From: [Mycobacterium] crassicus
GTDB lineage: Bacteria > Actinomycetota > Actinomycetes > Mycobacteriales > Mycobacteriaceae
Assembly (NCBI RefSeq): GCF_020181615.1
Contig: NZ_CP084029.1
Coordinates: 3,299,963 to 3,363,962 of the forward strand
DNA: 64,000 bases
Direction: 5' to 3'
Below the pieces are notes generated by a model. That model was not told the DNA's origin. It worked only from the letters and a program-made list of their open reading frames with translations, and did not search any database. How positions within the stretch are numbered: position 1 is the first letter of the stretch; each line of letters starts with the position of its first letter. A program made the position numbers and the translations under genes. Shown here piece by piece: positions 1 to 10,009 of the stretch.

Positions 1-708
1 CTGCTGGTCGGCGGGGTCGAACCGGCCGACCTGGCCGACCCGGCGGCGGCACTGACCGCCCTCGACCAGGTCGAGTTCCTGGTCAGCCTGGAGCTGAGGC
101 AAAGCCAGGTCACCGAGCGGGCCGACGTCGTGTTGCCGATCGCGGCCGCCGCCGAGAAATCCGGCACCTTCGTCAACTGGGAGGGCCGGCACCGTCGGTT
201 CGGCGTCGCGCTGGGCGATGGCGGCGCGCTGTCCGATGTGCGGGTGCTCGACGCTATCGCCGAGGAAATGGGTGTGGCACTGGGCCTTTCGGACGTCGAG
301 GCGGCCCGCGACGAGCTGGCCGCCCTCGGCACCTGGGCCGGCAGCCGGGCCGATGCCCCCCGGGCGGCCGCGGGCACCCCGCAGCAGGCCGCTGCCGGCC
401 AAGCCGTACTGGCCGGCTGGCGCATGCTGCTGGACAACGGCGTGATGCAGGCCGGCGAACCGAAGCTGGCCGGTACGGCCCGCAAGCCGGTGGCCCGACT
501 GTCGGCGGAGACCGCGGCCGAAGTCGGTGTGGCGCCGGGTGATCCGCTCACCGTCAGCACCGAGCGCGGCCGCATCACCCTGCCGCTGGTGGTCACCGAC
601 ATGCCGGATCGGGTGGTGTGGTTGCCGATGAACTCCGCGGATTCGGCGGTGCACCGAGATCTGGGGGTCACCCCGGGTGCGGTGGTACAGATTGGACGCA
701 GACCATGA
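1..708 (+). CDS. nuoG: NADH-quinone oxidoreductase subunit G, 3' end (partial)
   Basis: The reading frame is open from the first base and ends at a TGA at 706-708, so only the last 235 codons of the gene are present. NuoG is the large Fe-S subunit of the peripheral arm of complex I. The visible part is the molybdopterin-oxidoreductase-like C-terminal region: a stretch on redox-partner segregation ending in [19 protein letters not shown], then a C-terminal beta-barrel domain with the [11 protein letters not shown] segment typical of the molybdopterin dinucleotide-binding fold. The stop overlaps the nuoH start (ATGA). The N-terminal Fe-S cluster domains lie outside the window. Identity is secured by the following nuoH-N order. 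Confidence 0.93.
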   Translation: MLVGGVEPADLADPAAALTALDQVEFLVSLELRQSQVTERADVVLPIAAAAEKSGTFVNWEGRHRRFGVALGDGGALSDVRVLDAIAEEMGVALGLSDVEAARDELAALGTWAGSRADAPRAAAGTPQQAAAGQAVLAGWRMLLDNGVMQAGEPKLAGTARKPVARLSAETAAEVGVAPGDPLTVSTERGRITLPLVVTDMPDRVVWLPMNSADSAVHRDLGVTPGAVVQIGRRP

Positions 709-1937
709 TCGATCCCTGGTGGTTGATGCTGGCCAAGGTGCTGTGCGTCTTCGTTTTCCTGGTGCTGACGGTGCTCTTCGCCATCGTCATCGAGCGAAAA
801 GTACTGGGACGTATGCAGATGCGTCCCGGCCCCAACCGGGTCGGGCCCAAGGGATGGCTGCAGAGCCTCGCCGACGGCATCAAGCTGGCGCTCAAGGAGG
901 ACATCAGCCCCGTCGACGCGGATCGGGTGATCTACGTGTTGGCGCCGATCATCTCGACGGTCCCGGCGATCACGGCGTTCGCGGTGATCCCGTTCGGCCC
1001 CGAGGTGAGCGTCTTCGGCCATCACACCACCCTGCAGTTGGCCGATCTGCCGATCGCGGTGCTGTTCATCTTGGCGATGTCGTCGATCGGCGTGTACGGG
1101 ATCATCCTGGCCGGCTGGTCGTCGGGTTCGGTCTACCCCCTGATCGGCGGTATCCGCTCGACCGCACAGGTGATCTCCTACGAGGTCGCGATGGGCCTGG
1201 TATTCGCCTCGGTGTTCCTCTACGCCGGGACGATGTCGACATCGGGCATCGTGGCCGCCCAGGACCGCGTGTGGTTCGCGTTCCTGCTGATGCCGGCATT
1301 CATGGTCTACCTGGTCGCGATGGTCGGCGAGACCAACCGGGCACCGTTCGACCTGCCCGAAGCCGAAGGCGAACTGGTCGGCGGCTTCCACACGGAGTAT
1401 TCGTCGCTGAAGTTCGCCCTGTTCTTCTTGGCCGAATACATCAACATCACCACGGTCTCGGCGCTGGCCGTCACCTTGTTCTTCGGCGGCTGGCACGCCC
1501 CGTTCCCGATCAACCTGTGGGCCGGCGCCAACGCGGGCTGGTGGCCGCTGCTGTGGTTCACCGCCAAGGTGTGGGGCTTCATCTTCATCTACATCTGGCT
1601 GCGGGCCACCCTGCCCCGGTTGCGCTACGACCAGTTCATGTCGCTGGGCTGGAAAGTCCTGATCCCGGTGGCGCTGACCTGGGTGCTGTTCGGCGCGGGG
1701 ATGCGCAGCCTGCGCAATGACGGCTACCCGCACTGGCAGTGGGTGTTGGGCGGCGTCAGCACACTGGCCACCCTGGTGGCACTGGTACTGCTGCATCGGC
1801 AGTTCAGCGCGGTGCGCGGCGACGACGGCGCCGAACCGGCGCCACCACCCCCCGTTGTCCCATCCGAGGGTTCATTCCCGACACCACCACTACCGCAGCG
1901 CAATTCGCCGCGGGTCAAGGAGGATGTCAATGGCTAG
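705..1937 (+). CDS. nuoH: NADH-quinone oxidoreductase subunit H
   Basis: This is the membrane subunit at the junction between the peripheral and membrane arms of complex I, contributing to the quinone-access channel. The 410-residue product begins [12 protein letters not shown] at an ATG overlapping the nuoG stop. The family signatures are visible: [20 protein letters not shown] near residue 30 and [19 protein letters not shown] near residue 210. About eight hydrophobic helices are present. The C-terminus carries a proline-rich tail (APPPPVV onward) of the kind seen in mycobacterial NuoH. The gene overlaps nuoI by 8 bp. A longer frame from 618 exists but would run inside nuoG. Confidence 0.97.
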   Translation: MIDPWWLMLAKVLCVFVFLVLTVLFAIVIERKVLGRMQMRPGPNRVGPKGWLQSLADGIKLALKEDISPVDADRVIYVLAPIISTVPAITAFAVIPFGPEVSVFGHHTTLQLADLPIAVLFILAMSSIGVYGIILAGWSSGSVYPLIGGIRSTAQVISYEVAMGLVFASVFLYAGTMSTSGIVAAQDRVWFAFLLMPAFMVYLVAMVGETNRAPFDLPEAEGELVGGFHTEYSSLKFALFFLAEYINITTVSALAVTLFFGGWHAPFPINLWAGANAGWWPLLWFTAKVWGFIFIYIWLRATLPRLRYDQFMSLGWKVLIPVALTWVLFGAGMRSLRNDGYPHWQWVLGGVSTLATLVALVLLHRQFSAVRGDDGAEPAPPPPVVPSEGSFPTPPLPQRNSPRVKEDVNG

Positions 1938-2499
1938 CCTGCGCGACGCCCTGGCCGGGTTCGGCGTCACCTTGAAGACGATGTTCAAACGGCCGATCAA
2001 CGACGGCTATCCGGAGCACAAGAAACCGACGGCGCGGCGCTACCACGGCCGCCACCAGCTCAACCGGCACCCGGACGGGCTGGAGAAGTGCATCGGCTGC
2101 GAATTGTGCGCCTGGGCCTGCCCCGCCGACGCCATCTATGTGGAGGCCGCCGACAACACCGACGAACAGCGCTTCTCCCCCGGCGAACGTTACGGCCGCG
2201 TCTACCAGATCAACTACCTGCGTTGCATCGGTTGCGGACTGTGCATCGAGGCCTGCCCGACCCGCGCGCTGACCATGACCAACGAGTACGAGATGGCCGC
2301 CGACAACCGGGCCGACCTGATCTGGGAACGCGACCAACTGCTGGCGCCGCTGGAACCGGGCATGACCGCACCGCCGCACCCGATGCCGCCCGGAGCCACC
2401 GACAAGGACTACTACCTGGGCCGGGTCAGCCCCGACGGACTCGACGAGAACCCGGACCTGTTCGTGATGCTGGACCGGAAGAAACAGGGCAAAGCCTGA
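1930..2499 (+). CDS. nuoI: NADH-quinone oxidoreductase subunit I
   Basis: This 189-residue ferredoxin-like subunit passes electrons between Fe-S clusters towards quinone. Two classic 8-iron ferredoxin motifs are present, [12 protein letters not shown] and [12 protein letters not shown], each C-x2-C-x2-C-x3-C-P, and together they bind two [4Fe-4S] clusters. ATG 1930 is chosen because an AAGGAGG-like site lies about 7 bp upstream, inside the end of nuoH; an in-frame ATG at 1924 is an alternative two codons earlier. Its TGA overlaps the nuoJ ATG. All eight cluster cysteines are intact. Confidence 0.97.
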   Translation: MASLRDALAGFGVTLKTMFKRPINDGYPEHKKPTARRYHGRHQLNRHPDGLEKCIGCELCAWACPADAIYVEAADNTDEQRFSPGERYGRVYQINYLRCIGCGLCIEACPTRALTMTNEYEMAADNRADLIWERDQLLAPLEPGMTAPPHPMPPGATDKDYYLGRVSPDGLDENPDLFVMLDRKKQGKA

Positions 2500-3323
2500 T
2501 GAACACCGTGCTGCTCGCCGCCGACGTCGTCGTCCGCACCTCCACCGGGGAGGCGGTGACGTTCTGGGTGCTGGGCGCACTGGCGCTCATCGGTGCGGTC
2601 GGGGTCGTCACCTCGGCCAAAGCGGTGTATTCGGCGATGTTCCTGGCGATGACGATGCTCATCCTGGCGGTGTTCTACTTCGCCCAGGACGCCATGTTCC
2701 TCGGCGTGGTGCAGATCGTCGTCTACACCGGCGCGGTGATGATGCTGTTCCTGTTCGTGATGATGCTGATCGGCGTCGACTCCGCCGAGTCACTGGTGGA
2801 GACCCTGCGCGGTCAGCGGATCGGGGCGACGCTGGCCGGCATCAGCTTCGGAATTCTGCTGATCGCCGGGATCGGCGGCGCCACGATGCACCTGCGCCGG
2901 GTCGGCACCCTCGCCGCGGCCACCGGTGGCGGGACGGATCTGGCGCAGAACAATGTCGAGGGCCTGGCAGTACTGATCTTCACCCGCTACCTGTGGGCGT
3001 TCGAGCTCACCAGCGCGTTGCTGATCACCGCGGTGGTCGCGGCCATGGTGCTGACCCACCGTGAGCGGCTGCAGCCGCGGATGACGCAGCGCGAACTGTC
3101 GATCCAGCGCTTCCAGGCCGGCCGGCACCCGACGCCGCTGCCCACTCCGGGTGTCTACGCCCGCCACAACGCCGTCGACATCGCCGCGCGACTGCCCGAC
3201 GGGTCGTACTCGGCGCTGTCGGTGTCGGACACCTTGACCCACCGCTGGGTCGGCGCCAGCGGGAACGCCGTGCACGCCGACAGCGATGCCGTGGTCTCCA
3301 ACGGGGAGGGATCGGACCAGTGA
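2499..3323 (+). CDS. nuoJ: NADH-quinone oxidoreductase subunit J
   Basis: This 274-residue integral membrane subunit of the proton-pumping arm starts at the ATG overlapping the nuoI stop (TGATG). Five hydrophobic helices occupy roughly the first 190 residues, including the [19 protein letters not shown] helix that carries the pi-bulge region in this family. A hydrophilic C-terminal extension of about 80 residues (from [15 protein letters not shown]) is longer than in enterobacterial NuoJ but usual for mycobacteria. It overlaps nuoK by 4 bp (GTGA). Confidence 0.97.
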   Translation: MNTVLLAADVVVRTSTGEAVTFWVLGALALIGAVGVVTSAKAVYSAMFLAMTMLILAVFYFAQDAMFLGVVQIVVYTGAVMMLFLFVMMLIGVDSAESLVETLRGQRIGATLAGISFGILLIAGIGGATMHLRRVGTLAAATGGGTDLAQNNVEGLAVLIFTRYLWAFELTSALLITAVVAAMVLTHRERLQPRMTQRELSIQRFQAGRHPTPLPTPGVYARHNAVDIAARLPDGSYSALSVSDTLTHRWVGASGNAVHADSDAVVSNGEGSDQ

Positions 3324-3619
3324 ATCCGGAGAACTACCTGTACCTGTCGGTGATGCTGTTCACCATCGGGGCCACCGGAGTGATGTTGCGCCGCAACGCC
3401 TTGGTGATGTTCATGTGCGTCGAGCTGATGCTCAACGCCGCCAACCTGGCGTTTGTCACCTTCGCCCGGCTGCACTCCCAGCTCGACGGCCAGATGGTGG
3501 CGTTCTTCACGATGGTCGTCGCCGCCTGCGAGGTGGTGATCGGCCTGGCCATCATCATGACGATCTACCGGGCCCGGCGATCCGTCTCGGTCGACGACGC
3601 GAACCTACTGCGCGGCTAG
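3320..3619 (+). CDS. nuoK: NADH-quinone oxidoreductase subunit K
   Basis: This is a small 99-residue, three-helix subunit of the membrane arm (MrpC-like). It starts at a GTG overlapping the nuoJ TGA. The conserved buried glutamates on the second and third helices are visible in [12 protein letters not shown] and [11 protein letters not shown]; these take part in the proton path in characterised homologues. Length and helix count match the family exactly. Confidence 0.97.
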   Translation: MNPENYLYLSVMLFTIGATGVMLRRNALVMFMCVELMLNAANLAFVTFARLHSQLDGQMVAFFTMVVAACEVVIGLAIIMTIYRARRSVSVDDANLLRG

Positions 3620-3635
3620 GGAGTTGGGGAGCTCT

Positions 3636-5576
3636 ATGACGAATCTGAGCCAGCTGAGCTGGCTTCTGGTGGCCCTGCCCGCGGTGGGCGCGTTGATCCT
3701 GCTGGTCGGCGGGCGGCGAACCGACCGGTGGGGTCACCTACTGGGCTGCGCCACCGTGCTCGGGTCGTTCGGGATCGGGCTGGCCCTGCTGATCGACATG
3801 CTGGGCCGGGCGGGCGACGACAGGACGATTCACACCCACCTGTTCAGCTGGGTTCCGGTCGGCGCCCTGCAAGTCGACTTCGGCTTGCTGATCGACCAGC
3901 TGTCGATCTGCTTCGTGCTGCTGATCAGCGGCGTCGGCGCGCTGATCCACATCTACTCGATCGGCTACATGGCCAACGACCCGGATCGTCGACGTTTCTT
4001 CGCCTACCTGAATCTGTTCGTCGCGGCCATGCTGCTGCTGGTCGTCGCCGACAACTATCTGGGCCTGTACGTGGGTTGGGAAGGCGTCGGTCTGGCGTCC
4101 TACCTGCTGATCGGCTTCTGGTACGCCCGGCCGGTTGCCGCAGCGGCCGGCAAGAAGGCATTCGTGTCGAACCGGGTCGGCGACTTCGGGCTGTCCCTGG
4201 CGATGTTCGTCATGTTCGCCGGCTTCGGCACGCTGTCCTTCGACGGGCTGTTCAGTGCGGTCCAGGCCGACGGCCCCAGCGGTCTGACCACCGCCATCGG
4301 GTTGTTGCTGCTGCTGGGCGCGTGCGCCAAATCCGCACAGGTGCCCCTGCAGGCCTGGTTGTTCGACGCCATGGAGGGCCCGACCCCGGTGTCGGCGCTG
4401 ATCCACGCGGCCACCATGGTGACCGCCGGGGTGTACCTGATCGTCCGGTCCGGACCGATCTATGACCTGTCCGCCGACGCCCGGCTTGCGGTGCTCGTCG
4501 TCGGCGCGGCCACCCTGCTGTTCGGCGCGATCATCGGCTGCGCCAAGGACGACATCAAGCGGGCACTGGCCGCCTCCACGGTCAGCCAGATCGGCTACAT
4601 GGTGCTGGCCGCCGGCCTCGGCCCGGCCGGCTACGCAGTCGCGATCCTGCATCTGCTCACCCACGGCTTCTTCAAGGCCGGCCTGTTCCTGGGCTCCGGC
4701 GCGGTGATGCACGGGATGAACGACGAACAGGACATGCGCCGCTACGGCGCGCTGCGCACCTTCATGCCGGTGACCTTCGTAACGTTCGGCATCTGTTACC
4801 TGGCGATCATCGGGGTGCCGCCGTTCGCCGGCTTCTATTCCAAGGACGCCATCATCGAAGCTGCCCTGGCCTCCGGCGGGACGCGCGGCTGGCTGCTGGG
4901 TGCGGTCACCATTCTGGGTGCCGCCATCACCGCGTTCTACATGACCCGGGTGATGCTGATGACGTTCGGCGGCGAGCGCCGCTGGGCAGCTGACGAGAGC
5001 GAAGTGACGCCGGAACGGGCGCTGCAGCATCCACACGAGGCGCCGCGGGTGATGACGTGGCCGATCATCGTGCTGGCCGTCGGGGCGGTGATCTCCGGCG
5101 GGGTGCTGGCGATCGGCGGCCGACTCGAGCACTGGCTGGGTCCGGTCGTGACCCCGGTAGCCGAATTGGTCGGCCACGAGGCGGCGCACGCCGTCCCGGC
5201 CTGGGTCACCGGCGCCGTCACCCTGGGTGTCGTGCTGCTCGGATGCGCGGTGGCCTACCGGATGTACGGCCGCAAGCCGATACCGATCACCGCGCCCACC
5301 GATGTTTCCGCCCTGACGGTGGCCGCCCGCGAGTATCTCTACGGTGATGCCTTCAACGAGGAGGTGTTCATGCGTCCGGGTAACCGAATGGCGCAAGCCC
5401 TGGTCGAAGTCGACGACCGCGCGGTGGACGGCTCGGTCAACGCACTGGCCGGGCTGGTCGCCTTCGGGTCGATCCTGGTGCGCCGCCTGCAGACCGGGTA
5501 CGTGCGCTCCTACGCGCTGACCATGCTCGCCGGCGCGGTCCTGGTGGCGGCGGTAGTGCTGGCGGTGCAGCTGTGA
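3636..5576 (+). CDS. nuoL: NADH-quinone oxidoreductase subunit L
   Basis: This is the distal antiporter-like proton-pumping subunit, 646 residues. ATG 3636 is preferred over an upstream in-frame TTG at 3624 because a GGGGAG site sits just before it. Family landmarks are [44 protein letters not shown] with the key glutamate, and [13 protein letters not shown] followed by [18 protein letters not shown]. The long C-terminal region contains the amphipathic lateral helix. The stop overlaps the nuoM GTG (GTGA). Confidence 0.97.
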   Translation: MTNLSQLSWLLVALPAVGALILLVGGRRTDRWGHLLGCATVLGSFGIGLALLIDMLGRAGDDRTIHTHLFSWVPVGALQVDFGLLIDQLSICFVLLISGVGALIHIYSIGYMANDPDRRRFFAYLNLFVAAMLLLVVADNYLGLYVGWEGVGLASYLLIGFWYARPVAAAAGKKAFVSNRVGDFGLSLAMFVMFAGFGTLSFDGLFSAVQADGPSGLTTAIGLLLLLGACAKSAQVPLQAWLFDAMEGPTPVSALIHAATMVTAGVYLIVRSGPIYDLSADARLAVLVVGAATLLFGAIIGCAKDDIKRALAASTVSQIGYMVLAAGLGPAGYAVAILHLLTHGFFKAGLFLGSGAVMHGMNDEQDMRRYGALRTFMPVTFVTFGICYLAIIGVPPFAGFYSKDAIIEAALASGGTRGWLLGAVTILGAAITAFYMTRVMLMTFGGERRWAADESEVTPERALQHPHEAPRVMTWPIIVLAVGAVISGGVLAIGGRLEHWLGPVVTPVAELVGHEAAHAVPAWVTGAVTLGVVLLGCAVAYRMYGRKPIPITAPTDVSALTVAAREYLYGDAFNEEVFMRPGNRMAQALVEVDDRAVDGSVNALAGLVAFGSILVRRLQTGYVRSYALTMLAGAVLVAAVVLAVQL

Positions 5577-7135
5577 ACAACAACGTGCCCTGGTTGAGCC
5601 TGCTGTGGTTGGTGCCGCTGGCCGGTGCCGGACTGGTCATCGCGCTGCCCGGCGGCCGGACGCAGCTGGCCAAATACACCGGACTGCTGGTGAGTCTGGC
5701 GACGCTGGCGGTGGCGGTCGTCGTCACCGCCGGCTTCGACACGACTCCGGTGGCCGCGCCGTACCAGTTCGTCGAATCCCATCCCTGGATACCGGCGTTC
5801 GGAGCCGGTTACACCCTGGGCGTGGACGGTATCGCGGTGGTGCTGGCCCTGCTGACCGCCGGACTGGTGCCGCTGCTGATGCTGGCCGGCTGGAACGACG
5901 GCGGCGAGCGCAGCCGCGGCCCGCACGCCTACGTCGCACTGACGCTGACCGTCGAATCGATGGTGCTGATCTCGCTGGTCTCGCTGGACGTGCTGCTGTT
6001 CTACGTGTTCTTCGAGGCGATGCTGATCCCGATGTACTTCATGATCGGCGGCTTCGGCACCGGCGCCAAACGTTCGCAAGCCGCACTGAAGTTCTTGCTG
6101 TACAACCTGTTCGGCGGCCTCATCATGTTGGCCGCGGTCATCGGGGTGTACGTGGTGAGCGCCCAGGAGGGCACTTCCGGGGGCACGTTCGACTTCCGCG
6201 AACTGGTCTCGGTGTTCTCGCCGGGAACCACCACCGTCGACCCGGGCGTGCTCAAGCTGTTGTTCGCCGGCTTCATGTTCGCGTTCGCGGTCAAAGCCCC
6301 GCTGTGGCCGGCACACCGCTGGCTGCCCGACGCCGCGGTGGAATCCACCCCGGCGACCGCCGTGCTGATGATGGCGGTCATGGACAAGGTCGGCACCTTC
6401 GGCATGCTGCGCTACTGCCTGCAGCTGTTCCCCGACGCCTCAACCTATTTCCGGCCCGCCATCATCACCCTTGCGGTGATCGGTGTGGTCTACGGCGCCA
6501 TGGTTGCGATCGGTCAGCGTGACATCATGCGGCTGATCGCCTACACGTCGATCTCGCACTTCGGTTTCATCATCCTGGGCATCTTCGTGATGACCAGCCA
6601 GGGCCAAAGCGGGTCGACGCTGTACATGCTCAACCACGGGATCTCCACCGCGGCGGTGTTCCTGATCGCCGGATTCCTGATCTCGCGCCGCGGCGGCGCC
6701 CGGGCGATCGCCGACTACGGCGGCGTGCAGAAGGTGGCCCCGGTGCTGGCCGGCACCTTCCTGGTAGCGGCGATGGCCACCCTGTCACTGCCCGGGCTGG
6801 CGCCGTTCATCAGCGAATTCCTGGTGCTCATAGGCACGTTCAACCGGTACTGGCTGGCTGCGACCATCGGCACCACCGCGTTGGTGCTGTCGTCGATCTA
6901 CATGCTGTGGCTCTACCAGCGGGTGATGACAGGTCCGGTCACCGCGGGCAACGAACGCATCCGCGACCTGGTGCCCCGCGAGCTCGTCGTCGTCGCACCG
7001 TTGATCGCGCTGCTGCTGTTCCTGGGCTTCTACCCGAAGCCGGTGCTGGACATCATCAATCCGGGCGTCGACCACACCTTGACCACCATCGGTCAGACCG
7101 ACCCGGCACCGCTGACCGCCGAGGGGGCGCATTGA
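5573..7135 (+). CDS. nuoM: NADH-quinone oxidoreductase subunit M
   Basis: This 520-residue antiporter-like subunit of complex I starts at a GTG overlapping the nuoL stop. The conserved glutamate is in [21 protein letters not shown] and the lysine helix reads [20 protein letters not shown], followed by the [15 protein letters not shown] helix. All match the proton-channel signature of NuoM. Spacing to nuoN is 2 bp, which indicates translational coupling through the operon. Confidence 0.97.
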   Translation: MNNNVPWLSLLWLVPLAGAGLVIALPGGRTQLAKYTGLLVSLATLAVAVVVTAGFDTTPVAAPYQFVESHPWIPAFGAGYTLGVDGIAVVLALLTAGLVPLLMLAGWNDGGERSRGPHAYVALTLTVESMVLISLVSLDVLLFYVFFEAMLIPMYFMIGGFGTGAKRSQAALKFLLYNLFGGLIMLAAVIGVYVVSAQEGTSGGTFDFRELVSVFSPGTTTVDPGVLKLLFAGFMFAFAVKAPLWPAHRWLPDAAVESTPATAVLMMAVMDKVGTFGMLRYCLQLFPDASTYFRPAIITLAVIGVVYGAMVAIGQRDIMRLIAYTSISHFGFIILGIFVMTSQGQSGSTLYMLNHGISTAAVFLIAGFLISRRGGARAIADYGGVQKVAPVLAGTFLVAAMATLSLPGLAPFISEFLVLIGTFNRYWLAATIGTTALVLSSIYMLWLYQRVMTGPVTAGNERIRDLVPRELVVVAPLIALLLFLGFYPKPVLDIINPGVDHTLTTIGQTDPAPLTAEGAH

Positions 7136-7137
7136 CC

Positions 7138-8751
7138 ATGTCGAGCATGCCAGCCCCATCCATCGAATACGCCCTGGTACTGCCGCTGTTGATCGTGTTC
7201 GGCACCGCGGTGCTCGGCGTGCTCGTCGAGGCGTTCGTAGCGCGCCGGGCGCGCTACCTGACGCAGGTTCTGCTCGCCGTCGGCGGGTTGGCCGCCGCGT
7301 TCGCCGCCGTCGTCATGGTCGGCGGTGACACACCGGCTGCCGGTCGCATCACGGTGCTGGGAGCGGTGGCCGTCGACCGGCCGGCGCTGGTGCTGCAGGG
7401 CACCGTGCTGCTGGTCGGGATCATGGCCGTCATCTTCATCGCCGAACGCAATGTCGGCGCCACCCTCCCCGAGGGCCCCGGCGCCGCGACCGCACCGGCT
7501 GTGTCTTCTGCCGCCCCGGGGCGCGCTGGCCTGGACTCGTTCACGCCGCAGGCCTCAGCGGTCCCGGGCAGTGTGACCGAACTCGAAGCGGCCCGCACCG
7601 GGGTCACCCAGACCGAGGTGTTCCCGCTGACCGTGCTGGCGATCGGCGGCATGCTGGTGTTCCTGGCCGCCAACGATCTGGTGACCATGTTCGTGGCCCT
7701 GGAAGTGCTCTCGCTGCCGTTGTACCTGCTGTGCGGGCTGGCCCGGTACCGGCGCCTGCTGTCGCAGGAATCGGCGCTGAAGTACTTCCTGCTGGGCGCG
7801 TTCTCCTCGGCGCTGTTCCTGTTCGGGGCCGCCTTGATCTACGGCGCCACCGGGTCACTGACCCTGCCCGAGATCGGCGATCAGTTGGTCGCCCACAGTC
7901 GTGATCCGTTGGCGCTGATGGGTGCCGCACTACTGCTGGTCGGCCTGTTCTTCAAAGCCGGCGCGGTGCCGTTCCACTCCTGGATTCCCGACGTCTACGT
8001 CGGCGCGCCGACACCGGTCACCGGTTTCATGGCGGCCGCCACGAAGGTCGCCGCGTTCGGCGCGATGCTGCGGATCATCTACGTCGCTCTGCCGGCGCTG
8101 CACGATCAGTGGCGCCCGCTGCTGTGGCTGATCTCGGTGCTGACCATGGTGGTCGCCACCGTCGCCGCCATCACCCAGACCGACGTCAAGCGGATGCTGG
8201 CCTACTCCTCGGTCGCCCACGTGGGCTTCGTGCTGACCGGCGTGCTGTCGGCGATCCCGGCCGGTGTCTCCTCGACGCTGTTCTACCTGGTGGCCTACAG
8301 CTTCTCCACGGTCGGCGCGTTCGCCGTGGTGAACCTGATCCGCGGTTCCAGCGGCGCCGAGGAGCTCGACATGTCCCGGTGGGCGGGCCTGGGCCGTCGC
8401 TATCCAGTTGTGGGCCTGCTGTTTTCAATGTTCCTGCTGGCGTTCGCAGGTATCCCGCTGACCAGTGGATTCATCAGCAAGTTCGCCGTGTTCAAGGCCG
8501 CCGCCGAGGGCGGAGCCACCCCGCTGGTGGTGATCGGTGTGATCACCAGTGGTGTGGCCGCCTACTTCTACGTGCGGGTGATCGTGCTGATGTTCTTCAC
8601 CGATACCCCCGACGACCCGCCGCAGCTGGTATTGCCCAGCGTGTGGAGCAAGGCGGCGATCGCGCTGTGCGCGGCCATCACCGTGGTGTTGGGTGTGATG
8701 CCGCAGCCGCTGCTCGACCTGGTGAACGCCGCCACGCTGTTCGCCCACTGA
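7138..8751 (+). CDS. nuoN: NADH-quinone oxidoreductase subunit N
   Basis: This is the third antiporter-like subunit, 537 residues if it starts at ATG 7138 (an ATG at 7147 is possible). Signature segments are FVALEVLSLPLYLLCGL, FFKAGAVPFHSWIPDVYVGAPTPV and KRMLAYSSVAHVGFVLTG. A hydrophilic, Ala/Pro-rich loop of about 50 residues (around residues 110-160) separates the early helices; mycobacterial NuoN proteins characteristically carry such an insertion. It is the last nuo gene; the next gene starts 129 bp further on. Confidence 0.97.
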   Translation: MSSMPAPSIEYALVLPLLIVFGTAVLGVLVEAFVARRARYLTQVLLAVGGLAAAFAAVVMVGGDTPAAGRITVLGAVAVDRPALVLQGTVLLVGIMAVIFIAERNVGATLPEGPGAATAPAVSSAAPGRAGLDSFTPQASAVPGSVTELEAARTGVTQTEVFPLTVLAIGGMLVFLAANDLVTMFVALEVLSLPLYLLCGLARYRRLLSQESALKYFLLGAFSSALFLFGAALIYGATGSLTLPEIGDQLVAHSRDPLALMGAALLLVGLFFKAGAVPFHSWIPDVYVGAPTPVTGFMAAATKVAAFGAMLRIIYVALPALHDQWRPLLWLISVLTMVVATVAAITQTDVKRMLAYSSVAHVGFVLTGVLSAIPAGVSSTLFYLVAYSFSTVGAFAVVNLIRGSSGAEELDMSRWAGLGRRYPVVGLLFSMFLLAFAGIPLTSGFISKFAVFKAAAEGGATPLVVIGVITSGVAAYFYVRVIVLMFFTDTPDDPPQLVLPSVWSKAAIALCAAITVVLGVMPQPLLDLVNAATLFAH

Positions 8752-8790
8752 CCCTCGCCCGGCTTCCGCGGCAGGGTCCCGGTCTCGATT

Positions 8791-8818
8791 CGGCGTGTCT
8801 CCGATCACGCCGTATACT
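8791..8818 (+). promoter_or_regulatory. Candidate promoter/operator upstream of the desaturase operon
   Basis: In the 129-bp gap after nuoN, a 7-bp perfect inverted repeat CGGCGTG (8791-8797) / CACGCCG (8806-8812) with an 8-bp spacer is followed at once by TATACT (8813-8818), a good -10 hexamer. No convincing -35 lies 16-18 bp upstream, so the element may need an activator, or the repeat may be a repressor site. The hairpin could instead serve as a U-less terminator for nuoN. Confidence 0.4.
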
Positions 8819-8880
8819 GCCTCGGAATCAACCGCTGATCTCGCTTGACCAGCACATAGTCAAAGGCGACCAGACTCTCC

Positions 8881-9993
8881 ATGTTCAGACAGGCCCCAAA
8901 GCGCCGTGCGCTGGTTTCAAGCCTGGTCGAGGTGCTGACCTGGCCACAGAGCGTCGACCGGTACACCGAACTGGTCGCTCCGACCTGGTCCCGTGGAGAG
9001 GCCCGGGCAAAGGTTGTCGCGGTGCAGCGCAGGACGGCGCGCAGCGTCACCATGACGCTGCAACCCAACTCCGCGTTTCCCGGGTTCCGAGCCGGTCAGC
9101 ACCTCAACGTCACGGTCGACATCAACGGACGCCGCCACACCCGCTGCTACTCACCGGCTAATGCCGAGGGCCAGCGGCTGATCGAGTTGACCATAGGTCT
9201 GCACGACGGTGGTCTGGTCTCGACCTACCTGCGCGATTACGCCCACCCCGGCATGGTGGTCGGGTTGACCGGTGGCAGTGGTGACTTCGTGTTGCCGACC
9301 GCCCGGCCTCGGCGGATTCTGATGATCTCCGGCGGCAGTGGGATCACCCCGGTGATGTCGATGCTGCGCACGTTGCGGGCCGAGCGCTACGACGGCGAGG
9401 TCACCTTCGTGCACTACGCCCGCACCCGCTCGGAAGCCTGCTACCACGACGAGCTTGCCGCGATGCCCGACGTGCGGGTGCTGCACGGGTTCACCCGATC
9501 TGCTGAAGCCGGCGGTTCAGCGAGGCTCGACGGAGGAGAGCCGAAGCTGGGACCGCCGCATGAACACGGTGATCTGCGAGGACATTTCGGCGCCGATCAT
9601 CTGCAGACCGCGATGTCGGCGCCGGACGTGGTGTATGTCTGCGGCCCGCCCGGCCTGGTGGCAGCGGTGCGGGAACTTTGCCCCGACGCGATCTCCGAGG
9701 CCTTCGTGGCGCCGGTGTCCGCACCCACGCCCGATCCGTCCGGCGGTCGCGTGACCTTCCGAGGCAGCAACGTCAGCGTGGTCGACGACGGGCGTCCGCT
9801 GCTCGAGCAGGCCGAATCCGCCGGCCTGCAGCCGGCCAGTGGCTGCCGGATGGGCATCTGCAAGACCTGCACCTGCCGCAAAACCGTTGGCACGGTGCAG
9901 AACCTGATCACCGGGGCGCTTTCGGACGCCGAGAACGAGACCATCCAGATCTGCGTGTCGATCCCGGTCGGCGACGTCGAACTCAGCTTGTAA
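8881..9993 (+). CDS. Ferredoxin reductase-type electron donor for acyl-CoA desaturase
   Basis: This 370-residue flavin/2Fe-2S reductase resembles M. tuberculosis Rv3230c, the partner of DesA3. An FAD-binding domain is marked by RHTRCYS (about residues 85-91), an NAD(P)-binding domain by GGSGITPVMSM (about 154-164) and CGPPG, and a C-terminal plant-type [2Fe-2S] ferredoxin by CRMGICKTC plus a distal cysteine in QICVS. It would move electrons from NAD(P)H to the desaturase encoded 16 bp downstream, and the two are clearly co-transcribed. The start is the ATG at 8881; no strong ribosome site is visible just before it, so the exact start is less certain than the product. Confidence 0.9.
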   Translation: MFRQAPKRRALVSSLVEVLTWPQSVDRYTELVAPTWSRGEARAKVVAVQRRTARSVTMTLQPNSAFPGFRAGQHLNVTVDINGRRHTRCYSPANAEGQRLIELTIGLHDGGLVSTYLRDYAHPGMVVGLTGGSGDFVLPTARPRRILMISGGSGITPVMSMLRTLRAERYDGEVTFVHYARTRSEACYHDELAAMPDVRVLHGFTRSAEAGGSARLDGGEPKLGPPHEHGDLRGHFGADHLQTAMSAPDVVYVCGPPGLVAAVRELCPDAISEAFVAPVSAPTPDPSGGRVTFRGSNVSVVDDGRPLLEQAESAGLQPASGCRMGICKTCTCRKTVGTVQNLITGALSDAENETIQICVSIPVGDVELSL

Positions 9994-10009
9994 AGGACGC
10001 CGGGAAAAC

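Noticed and set aside
3738..5396. 552-codon open frame on the - strand opposite nuoL
   Set aside because: High GC keeps the antisense frame open; composition is His/Arg/Gln-rich and low in hydrophobic segments, with no motif. nuoL is unambiguous.
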